DNA from: Aptenodytes patagonicus
Taxonomy: Eukaryota > Chordata > Aves > Sphenisciformes > Spheniscidae
Assembly: GCF_965638725.1 (NCBI RefSeq)
Contig: NC_134963.1
Span: 8,563,501 to 8,627,500, forward strand
Reading direction: 5' to 3'
Length of the DNA: 64,000 nucleotides
Shown: positions 26,271-42,151 of the stretch, piece by piece
How positions within the stretch are numbered: the stretch's first letter is position 1
Layout: each line of letters begins with the position of its first letter
Program-made: the position numbers and the translations under genes
The notes under the pieces: model-generated
Told to the model about the DNA's origin: nothing
The model's input: the letters and a program-made list of their open reading frames with translations, nothing else
The model's database searches: none

Positions 26271-29200
26271 ACGAAACCCGCAAGCCGTGTGTCCGGATGG
26301 TGTTTTTCCCAAAGTAAAACCAGGATATCGCTGGACGTGTGCTCTGGAGTCTCTTTGCTTTGCTGTGGCCTCCCCTGGGCCCCCCCAGAGCCGGGACCCC
26401 CCCGGCCACCCGCTCCTCGCCTTCCTCCCGCAGATTTTTAGGGCATGGAGGAGGACCTATAAATAACCTGCTAACGATGCTGAGCCATTAATCCGACCCT
26501 GGCGCCAGCCTCCGCCTCGCACCCAAAGGGTGGCCAGGCGAGGCGGGCGCACGTGGGCCAAATCCTCAGAGATTAGGGCTGCGGCCCCACGTGCACCCAT
26601 GGGATGCTCGCCCCTCGCAGTCCCAAGGGCCAGGTGATGGGCACCAGGGGTCAGGTACCCCATCTCAGGACCCACAGCCACCGCTGGTGCAGCGGTGGCA
26701 TCTCCCCTGCCATCCACCATCTGCAGCAAGTTGTTTGCCACCGAGTTCTCCCCCCCCCGGCAGCAGGGTTCCCACTGCTGGGGCAGAGCGGGGGCTCTCC
26801 GGCAGCCCCGCTCCAGCTGGGGGGCTGCGCTCCCCTAACCCAGACCGACCAACCCCCTGCTCTGCCCCGGCGACAGCTTCCCAGCCCGAACAATGAGCCA
26901 GTTGCATTAGGATAATAGTATTAAATCCCAAATAGCTCTGGGCAGAGGGCGCGTCTCCCCGGCCCCCGCATCCCGTGGCGGTGACATATGGCGTGCCGTT
27001 ATCCTGGCCGGGGAGGGGGCTGAGGGTGGCGGGGACTCGGCTGCCCGCTCGCACCCCCGCCCATGGCTGCCTGCGACCCCGACATGGCTGCGAGGGCACG
27101 TGTTGCTTTATTTTCCACTTACCCACCTGCAGAATTTGGATCATTTTTAAACCAGTTGCTGCCCACACTTGCCCATGGCCATCGCTGGCTGCGCGACCGG
27201 TCCCGGCGGAAACCCACGGCAGGGTTGCAGGTGTAGTGCTGCCCACTCCTGCCTGTGGCCGGGTGTCGGGCAGCGTGGAGCACCCGCGACCCGCGCCGGA
27301 GCCACCAGCCTGAGCTGTGCACTGGGGGACACCCAAAACACAGCACGGCCGTGGATGTGGGGAGGCAGAGGGCTGGTTTCCCAGGGGCAAAGCTTTATTG
27401 TTCTTATTTTTTGCCCTTGTGCTGCTCCCCCCTAGCCCTAGGGGGACAGGGATGGGGACAGGGATGGGGACAGGGACACAGCCGTGCAGCCACATGCCCA
27501 GAGCCGCCCCGTGGCCACGGCTGTAGCCGGGGAGCGCGGCTCCGTTTGTCTTGTTTGCTCTCTTGCCATAACCGCGGCACGCGTGGTTCGGCCGATATTT
27601 ATGGCATGCCGGGAGGGGACCGCTCCGTCACCGGCAGCGAGCGGCGTGACAGCCGATCCAGGGAACAAAGAGAAATTGGGACAAAAGGAAATTTTCACAG
27701 AGGTTAATGTTACTGGGGGAGGGGTGTGTGTGCCATTGCCTGCCTGCGTGTTAAAATTAGACTAGCCAGAGGAAAATATTTGCTTAGATCTTTGTCATTA
27801 AAAAGATGCCGCATCAAAAGAAATGTGAGGCTGAAGCACAGCGGTGCTGGTGGGTCCCTCTGTGCTGGGCATGGGGTGGCGGTGCTGGCTGCAGCCCCTC
27901 CCTGTGGCTCCCCTCATGCATTGGGGGCTACCAAAGGGGGGGGCCCTACCGAGGCCAGGGCTGCGCAGTGCAAAGCGCCTCGCCAGGGGCTTTGGGGGCC
28001 CCAAGAGAAACTTTGCTCCACTACCGGTTCCCCTCCAAGGGGGGGGATTCATTAGCACTGCTTCCCACATCACCATAAATCAGGGCGAGCGGCTGGAGCG
28101 ACGGCGCGATCCATCTTGCAGGTCTCAAAGTCATTACATTTCATTAGGAGGTGCGCAGGGTTTTTATTATTTAGCAGGTTAATTCTCCCCTCAGATAGCT
28201 CCCTCTTGGAGGAGGATTTCACTGTGCATGGGAAGACTTCAAACAGGTAATGCAAAAGAAATGGGTCCCTCCTTGGTGGGCGCCTGCCTCCATCCAGGAC
28301 TGCCGCAGCGCCGCTCCAGTGGGTGCAGGTGAGTCCGTGGGGACCCGAAGCACGCGCAGATGTGGGCTGGAGATGGGGCAGGGACCCTCCCTGAGATATG
28401 TCCCGGCACCCAGGGCGAAGCCACCACCATCCATAGCCCCCTCGCCCCAGCGGGGCGCAGCACCCCACAAGCACTGCAGGAACATGCTGGGGGGAAATTA
28501 TGCCATTTCTGGTCTGCAGATATCTTCCTATTAAAATAATAATAATAATAATTTCTAAGGCAGGCGTGCATGAGGCTGATATTAAACTTAGCGGCCGCCT
28601 TTGCTGTTTGAGAGTGAAGAGAAGAGACAGGCAGTATAAATTGCATGGCTGCAAAAGGACTTAAAAAAACCCATCTCTCATTTTGATTGATATTAGCTTC
28701 ACAAATTAAGCTTTAGATTTATCTAAAAATAAATTTGCTTCTGCGCTCCGCATTCTGGATGACAAGTGCTTTTCTTTTCCCTTTGTTGGGTTTGTCATCA
28801 CTGGCAGGGCGGTGCGGGGGGGGGAGCAGGAGGAGGCCGTGCCCAAGCACCCCCAGCCCTCTGGCCCCTGGGGTGCCCCCTCACCTCCACGGCCATGCCT
28901 GAAGGCAGAGAGTGCAATAGCTCAGGGCTTTGGGGGGGCAGGGTGTAAAAGGGCCAAAGGCAAGCCCTGCAGCCCCAAAGGTGGCTGTGCCGGGATGTCA
29001 CCGTCGTGGCCACGGTGTCCTCATCCCCACCAAGCCATCATCGGGTCCAGCGTGATGGCGCAGGGTGCTGGGGCACAGCGATGTCTGTCCCTCCTGCATC
29101 CTAACCGCTTTTAACCCCACTCACACATGGTCCTTCAGCTTTGGGACATTAGAATTTGCATGGGGGAGGAGGAAATTAGTTTATTTCCAATTACGCTGGA

Positions 29201-31300
29201 AAATTCTATTTCCAGTGCTATAGCTGGGGGCAGCTGCAGCACAGCACCCATCTCCAGCACACCAGGCAGCCGAGCCCCGTGCCAGGGCTCCCCCAGCCTG
29301 TGCCCCCAGGTCTGGTGGGGCCTGGCCGCCTGGCTAGGTGAAAGCAAAGTTTATAATTTTGAAATAACAGCCGGTGTGAAAGCAGCAGCCGGCTCAGCTC
29401 CTCATTCGATTATGCAGCATGAGCCGAGAGCTGAAACCTCAGCCTCTCCTAAGTAGTGATAATGAAACTTATTCATTCCCTCACCCTGGGGAAATACTTA
29501 AACCGCAATATGAGAGATATATGTAAATCACATTTAAACGGAGACAGTGCAGTTAAAGCTAACGGCGAGTAATCAAGTTTGAAGATGAAGTGTCCCCTTT
29601 TCTGCTATATCATTTGCTCACTGAGCTGGGCTGCTTCCAGGGCCCTGGCCCTTCTCCGCCACCATGTCACTGTGCCACCGAGCCGCCGGCGCCCACCCAA
29701 ATTGGTCCTTCAGACCTACACAATGTCCAGCTGCAAAAGGAAACTATGCCGTTGCAGGTGGCTGCAAAGGGAGATGAGCAGAAAAGGAGCATCAGGGTTA
29801 AAGAGGCGCGGTGGGACGGGATGGGGAGCATCCCGCCGAGGCAGTGCTGCCCGTCTTGCTGCCCATCCCACCGGGAGCTCATCCTGCTCCTGCCGGGCAG
29901 CCCCCAGGCCCCAAGCTGCAGCCCCATTCCCTGCCCGACAGCAGGGCACCGCAAGAGCAGCCGGGCAGGAGCGGGTCAACGGCCTCATCCTGCAGACCCA
30001 CGTCCCACAGGCCAGTCCCTACCCGAGGACGGGGCGAGGGGTGCAGAGGGACGCCGGGGCGGGTGCCTAGCTCAGCGGCAGGCCCTCGGTTTGCCCCCGG
30101 TCCGGCTTCCCCCAGCCCAGGGCTGCCCGGCCCCACCGCCTGCCCGCCTGCCCGGCCGGGTGTGGGGCAGGAGCCCAGCACGGCCCGGCCCCGGGCTCCC
30201 TCCTGCCTGCCGGGGCCGGATCCGGCATCGCACGGTGTGTGGTGCCCTCCAGTGGAACAGCAGCTCCGGCGGGATGCAGCCGCGCAGCCCCGGCACCATA
30301 GTCATGCACCATCGCCATGCACCGCAGCCATGCACCATAGCCGGGCACCGCAGCCGTACCCTTCAGCCATGCGCCGCAGCCGTGCACCGTAGCTGTGCAC
30401 CATAGTCGTGTACCGCAGCCGTGCACCATAGCCGTGCACCATAGTCGTGCACCATAGCCATGCACCATAGCCATGCACCGCAGCTGTGCACCATAGCCAC
30501 GTACCGCAGCCGTGCACCGCAGCCATGCACCATAGCTGTGCACCGCAGCCATGCACCATAGCCGTGCACCATAGCCGTGCACCATAGCTGTGCACCGCAG
30601 CCATGTTCCATAGCCGTGCACCGCAGCCGTGCACCATAGCCGTGCACTGCAGCCATGCACCATAGCCGTGCACCGCAGCCGTGCACCATAGCCGTGCACC
30701 GCAGCCATGCACCATAGCCGTGCACCATAGCCGTGCACCATAGCCGTGCACCATAGCTGTGCACCGCAGCCATGTTCCATAGCCGTGCACTGCAGCCAAG
30801 CATCGCAGCCATCTAGCATAGCTGTGCCCTGCAGCCATGCACCTTACCCGTGTACCATAGCTGTGCAGTGGCAGCCATGCACTGCCGGCCATGCACCACG
30901 GGATGAGCGCAGGGCTGCCAGGGTCTGCCATGTCCCGGGCAAAGCAGCCAAGGCTGGGAGGGCAATGCTGGGTGCTGCAGCCAGCCACGACCCCCACCCG
31001 CTGCTCCGTGCAGCCCTGCCCATCTCTGCAGGCACAGGGTGCTCTGCCCCGTGTCCTGTGGGCTTCTGCCTGCTCCATACCATCACGGTGCCCTGCCAGG
31101 CTGGCAGCAAGCTCCAGGCAGCACAGGGCACCACGAGAGGGGCTGTCTGTGGAGGAGCGTGAGCTCAGCGTGTTGGGTGGCCATCTGCCGCGTGACGGCA
31201 CGGCACGGCACAGCGCAGGGAGCAGCAGGCTCCTGCCTTCCTCCCGGAGACCTGCCTGCGTCAATGCTCTCCCAGCTGCAATCAGTCAAAACCAGGAGGA
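26271..31300. other. Intergenic region between FAM222A and TRPV4
   Basis: The two genes converge here, tail to tail. No coding exon was recognised. Contents: a short 12-bp repeat (GGGGACAGGGAT) at about 27441-27478, an (AAT)n microsatellite near 28534-28552, AT-rich enhancer-like blocks at about 28500-28760 and 29130-29600, and the 15-bp minisatellite at 30294-30899. Confidence 0.6.
30294..30899. repeat. Minisatellite of about 40 copies, 15-bp unit
   Basis: About 600 bases of nearly uninterrupted 15-base units such as GCCGTGCACCATA plus GC, with CATA/CGCA and CGTG/CATG variants. Each unit holds a GTGCAC or ATGCAC core. Because 15 is divisible by three and stops are rare, several frames stay open on both strands, giving repetitive Met-Val-His-Gly-type polymers on the minus strand. 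The copies are too regular and frame-independent for a coding gene. Confidence 0.9.
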
Positions 31301-31321
31301 GGCGGCAGTGGCAGGTCAGTC

Positions 31322-31327
31322 TTTATT
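31322..31327 (-). promoter_or_regulatory. TRPV4: TRPV4 poly(A) signal AATAAA
   Basis: TTTATT on the plus strand reads AATAAA on the minus strand, 389 bases after the TRPV4 stop codon. The intervening 31328-31715 is the likely 3' UTR. It is the only canonical signal I saw in that stretch. Confidence 0.7.
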
Positions 31328-31715
31328 ACTAAATAAATAGTCGTATAAATCTTGTGCAAAAAACATGTGGCAAAAACCATTGGCCTTGGTGGGTGGAGGG
31401 GGCCGCGTTCCCCACACCCCGCCCATGGCAGAGGTTCCTGGCATGGCACCGCCGATGGCCCCAGCTCAGCAAAGCGAAGTGGCAGCACTGAGGCTCGCCT
31501 GTGCGAGCTGGAGACCCCCAGCACTGCCGGGGCAGGGCCAGGACCCCCTGTCCAGGCTGGACACCTACCAGGACAGCGGCTGCTGGAGGGACGGAGGCTG
31601 TACGAATCCCTGAGGAGCAGACAAGCACCGTCCAGCCCAGTCCACAATTCCGATGGCTGTGCCGGGGCCGTGCTGGGGGCCTGGGCAGAGTCTGTTAGCT
31701 CCCAGGGCCACTGTG

Positions 31716-37979
<6,264 letters not shown>

Positions 37980-38059
37980 GCTCCCTGGCCAGAGGGATGG
38001 GTGAGAGCTGCCTGCCTGGGCAGCTGTGACCCCCAGCTCCTTCCACGAGAGCAGGAGAC
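37980..38059 (-). other. TRPV4: TRPV4 5' UTR segment of the first coding exon
   Basis: On the minus strand an acceptor TTTTCTTCTGCCAG ends at 38060, and 80 bases follow before the ATG at 37979. So TRPV4 has at least one upstream non-coding exon. Two donors could pair with it: CCAG|GTAGGTG near 38243 and CCCAG|GTGAGTGC at 40399/40398. Confidence 0.65.
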
Positions 38060-38073
38060 CTGGCAGAAGAAAA

Positions 38074-40398
38074 CCCAGTGTCATCCCCAAATAACCCCTG
38101 TCCCTCCCCATACTCTCCCACGGGGCACCGTGCCCCCGTGCGGGAGCAGGTCCCACGCCGACCCCAGCAGTGGTTGGGGCCAGCAGGACCCCCCGCAGCC
38201 CAGGGTCTCCTGTCCTGCCCTGGCTCTCCTCGCCGCCCACCTACCTGGCCGTGGGGACCCCTCACGTCTGTAGAGGCCCCACCAGCTGCTGTGCTGCCAG
38301 ATTCAAAGCGCAGCTGTAATGGGTGAGGTCGAGCCTGGCCCCGCTGCCTCTCCCTACTGTGGTCAGCTTGGGTGCAGCCCAGGACAGGGCACAGAGCAGA
38401 CCCTGTGCACTCTGATCTGCTGCCCAAGGAAAGAAAACATTCCTGGGATACACCCCGCGCCCAGGGAAGCGGGGAGCTGCCACCACAGCGGAGCTGGGAG
38501 TGTGACTGGGAGCAGAACTGGGGCTGGTTCCCAATGCCCCACAGCTCCCGCAGCCCCGGGGGGCTTGGTGGGACCTGACCCTGGGCACCCACAGTGCCAG
38601 CATGGCCACGCTGGGCACTGGGAGAGGGACGGACATGGCACAGGGGGGGGTCGCAGCCCATGGGAGGACAGGAGCAGCGGTTAGGACAAGAAATTACGGG
38701 TTTAGGTTGCCCAGGGGGACATGGGACTGCAGGAGAGTTGTGCTACCAGCGTGGAGAGCAAAGCATTGCACCATGCCACAGGCACCGCAGTGCCCTGCCC
38801 ACCAGGTCCCTCCGGGCAGGCAGCGCTGGCAGGGGCACGGACAGGCAGGGCAGACAGGTGAGTGACCCCGGGTTGTCCCCCAGCCCCACTTTCCACGAAA
38901 ACACACCCGTGAAACACATCAGCGTTAAGGCTCGGCCCAGCTCCTGCCTCTGGGGAACTCAGCCCTCCCTGTGGGTCCTGGGACAGAAAAAGCAGCCAGA
39001 AAACGTATCATTTTCTGCCGGGCTGCAGCTTTGTACAACAAGCCATAATGGCAGGCTGGGATCTCTGCTGGATAACGTGCTTCTAATTAGGCAGCGTGTC
39101 CCACAGCCGCCCATGGCAGCCCCACGGCGGGGACACACAATGCTCCCGCAGACACAGGGGACGAGGGCTGCAAACAGCCCCAAAATCCTGCTGCAGCGAG
39201 GGGGGCCTTGGGCAGCAGTCCCCTGCTCCCCACCGCCCCGGGTGACACCCAGCAGGGACGGTGCAGCCCTGGAAGACGCAGAGTGAGCCACAGAGCTGAG
39301 ACGGTTTCTCCTCCTTGCTGACTTTCCTGCCATGGCCCTCTCTGCAAGAAATTCCACAAGCACCTGCCAAAGCCCGCAGGTCCCACGCCCTGACCCCAGG
39401 CAAACACGGGCCCTCGCATGGCCCATTTGCCCTTGGGCAACAGAGAAGAGGGGATTGCCAAGCACGCCAGCCCCGGGGGCTGTGCATGGGGACAGAGCAC
39501 CTAACTCCTCAGCTGTGCTGGGAATCCCACCCCCAGGACAAGCACAGCTTTAGGGAAAAGCCCAAATACGGCACGGGCTGTCACATGTGGCTGGAGGCCA
39601 GGGCAGAGCCAGGGAGCCACCGGCACAGGACACTTTCCCGTAGGAAGCGGCTGGGGACTCGGCCGCGGGACTCGGACAGGTGGCAGGCAGCCCCGGGGGT
39701 GCTCGCAGGGCCGGAGCCCGGGGAGATGCGGGGCAGAAGCGAGGGGACAAGTGGAAAGGGCAGGTGGGGCCGGGAGCCGGTGCTGCCACCAGCGACTGGG
39801 GCAGGAGGCTCGCGTTGGAAACGACGGGCTCGCTGGCTGGTGCCGTCAGCCTGGGTGCTCCCATGGGCACAGCCACTGCCAGGAAAGGTGCTGTCAATGG
39901 GGTTTTATTTGACTTGTTAGCTATTCGGGTTTTTGTTTTTCAGACTTCCTCACCCCATGGAATAAATGAGTCAAGGCGCAGCTCATCGTGCCCGGGCTCG
40001 CTGGCACAGCCCTGGCTCTCGCATCCAACACAAACCCTCCCACCCGCTCCCCCACGTGCGCTCCCACCTCTCCCCACCTTTCCACCAAGTTACCTCCAAG
40101 CCAGACCAGTATCCCCAATTAGGACCCCACTCCAGACCATTACAAGGGCACAGACGCCAGCGCCGACACCGGGATGTGCAGGGACATGCCCTGGGCGGGC
40201 GGCAGGGAAGGTGCCCCGTTAGCGGGTGGTGCAGAATTTGCCACATTAAAGTGTTCCTCAAACTAAAGCACAAAGGGCTCTGGGTAGGAGTGAATCACTG
40301 AAACCACATCGTGTTCACATCCAGCCCCGCTGGAAACGCTCATCCGGAGTGAACCAGCCAGCTTCGAAAATAAACCGTGCCGCCAGGACCGCACTCAC
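38074..40398 (-). other. TRPV4: Probable first intron of TRPV4
   Basis: This lies between the acceptor at 38060 and the candidate donor at 40398. It is GC-rich with no recognised coding exon. A second donor-like site near 38243 suggests an alternative first exon at about 38244-38400. Confidence 0.45.
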
Positions 40399-40920
40399 CT
40401 GGGCGAGAGCCATGGACCAACAGATGAACTTCAAAGCCGTTGGTAACCCCTTCCCCAAAGCACCCCGTGGGAACGCACCCGGCACCTCACCCTCGGAGCG
40501 GTGAGCCCCCAAACCGTCCAGACAGGTCAGGACCCCCGCAGTGCCGGGGGGGAGCCCACGGGGCTGGGCCCTGCCTTGCCCAGCACGTCCCGCGGCCCGG
40601 TCCTCACCCCGGGGGGCTGTATCCCGCCCCGGTCCCCGTGTCCCGCCCCGGACACCCCCACAGTCGCGCCGCCCCCCGTTTTTGCGGGACCCCGCGGCCC
40701 CCCGCCTGCCCGCTCCGCTCCCGGACCGTACCGCGGCACGTCCCGCGAAGGGTCCCGTAGGCTCCGGCGCCGCCGAGTCGCCGCGGGGCCCGTCCCGGAG
40801 AGCGGCCCCTCCCCGCCCCGGCTCCGGCTCCAGCGCCGGGGGCGGGCGGCACCGGGACCCGCCCGCGGGAGCGGCCCCCGCCCCCGCCCGCCCCCTCCGC
40901 TCCTGCCGGCACCCGGGCAC
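40399..40920 (-). promoter_or_regulatory. TRPV4: Candidate TRPV4 non-coding first exon and CpG-rich promoter
   Basis: On the minus strand a consensus donor CCCAG|GTGAGTGC follows base 40399, downstream of about 400 bases of very GC- and CpG-rich DNA (40500-40920) with many CCCCGCCCC Sp1-like boxes. No TATA box is evident. If spliced to 38059, the exon would supply an upstream ATG (reading MALAQ) 15 bases before its end, out of frame with the main start. The start site is not defined. Confidence 0.45.
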
Positions 40921-40934
40921 CGGCCCGGCGCAGT

Positions 40935-41430
40935 CCCGGAACACCCTCCCCGAAACAGGCCCCCACCGGGAACATCCTTCCCAGGAACAGTCCCCCGAAA
41001 CACCCTCCAAAAACAAGCCCCAAAATACCCTCCCCGAAACAGCCCCCCCAGGAACAGCCTCAAAACACTCTCCCCCAAAACAAACCCCCCCAGGAACAAC
41101 CCCCCCAAAACAGCCCAGAAACACCCTCCCCAAAGCAGCCTCCCCAAAACAGCCCCCCGAAATAGCCTCCCCAAAACAGCCCCGAAACAAGCCCAGAAAC
41201 ACCCTCCCCGAAACAGCCTCCCCAAAACAAGCCCCCCAGAACAACCTCCCTGAAACAGCCCCCCCAGGCACAGCCCCCCAAAACACCCTCCCTGAAACAG
41301 CCCGCTCAAGGAACAACCCTGAAACACCCTCCCCAAAACAGCCCCCCCCAGGAACAGCCCCGAAACAAGCCCAGAAACACCCTCCCCGAAACAGCCCCCC
41401 CAGGAACAAGCCCCAAAACAGCCGCCCAGG
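40935..41430. repeat. C-rich minisatellite (G-rich on minus strand)
   Basis: About 500 bases of imperfect modules of roughly 15 bases: GAAACACCCTCCCC, GAAACAGCCCCCC and AGGAACAGCCCC. On the minus strand it contains at least six GGGGAGGG motifs and closely spaced runs of three or more G. It lies between a GLTP poly(A) signal (41449-41454) and the candidate TRPV4 promoter. A long minus-strand open frame (Gly/Phe/Val-rich repeats) is a by-product. Confidence 0.8.
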
Positions 41431-41448
41431 CCGAGGTTACCGTGAGTT

Positions 41449-41454
41449 TTTATT
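41449..41454 (-). promoter_or_regulatory. GLTP: GLTP distal poly(A) signal AATAAA
   Basis: TTTATT on the plus strand, 698 bases past the GLTP stop. It sits 19 bases before the G-rich minisatellite begins in the direction of transcription. Confidence 0.5.
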
Positions 41455-41957
41455 AAATTTTGCTTCCCTGCCCCGCCGGCGCGGGGCTCGGCAGCGCCGT
41501 AAGGCAGTTGGTTAATAAGGCAACGTGTGCTTCCACAAACACCGCGTCGGGACAGTCCCCCGGCTTCAGCCGGCGCGGCCGTCCCGGCGGAGGGGGCTCG
41601 CTCCCACGCAGGCGCTGGAGGAGTTGGGGTCACCCAGGAAAGTCATCGGCTCCTCTGCCGCGGGCACCGCTGGCATCATTTGGGAAGTTTCTCACCTGGG
41701 CGCCCATCGGTGGGCGAGCGGCATCGGGTGCTCATCGGCACACGGCGGGTACCGGGCGCAGCAGAGCCGAGGGTGCAGCGGTGCAGTCCGAGAGTCAGGG
41801 CAGAGCCAAGGCAGCATCGGCGGGACGCTGCTGCCAGCCACGCTTCATTCCCCGTAGCGTGGCAGACATAAACCCAGCGGTTAGGAGTAGAAACACTTGT
41901 TTTTCCTCTGTAGTACAAAAGCTTGGGAAATCCTACGATGACACGGGGTACAATTGT

Positions 41958-41963
41958 TTTATT
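41958..41963 (-). promoter_or_regulatory. GLTP: GLTP proximal poly(A) signal AATAAA
   Basis: TTTATT on the plus strand, 189 bases past the GLTP stop, shortly after an A-rich tract on the transcribed strand (T-run at about 41990-42008 on plus). Alternative to the distal signal; both may be used. Confidence 0.5.
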
Positions 41964-42151
41964 GCCGTATTCTCAATAGAAAATTAATTTTTTTTTTTTT
42001 TTTTTTTGGTAAGAAAACAGGTTATCCACTGCAGATCCAGATGAGAATCAAAGTCGCCTGACAGCCGGGAGCCACCCCAGCTGCCTCAGTGATTGAGACG
42101 CAGGTAGCACCCGTCACACCTTATCTGAGCCCTGCCAGTCCCGTGCGAGCC

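Noticed and set aside
30067-31264. Overlapping 250-aa and 320-aa minus-strand frames
   Set aside because: Several frames are open at once because the 15-bp unit is a multiple of three and lacks stops; not a protein gene.
40315-41409. 364-aa minus-strand frame of Gly/Phe/Val repeats ending in a GALGKGL...RGWM tail
   Set aside because: It translates the C-rich minisatellite and the candidate TRPV4 leader. Repeat-driven openness, no known family, and a splice donor falls inside it.
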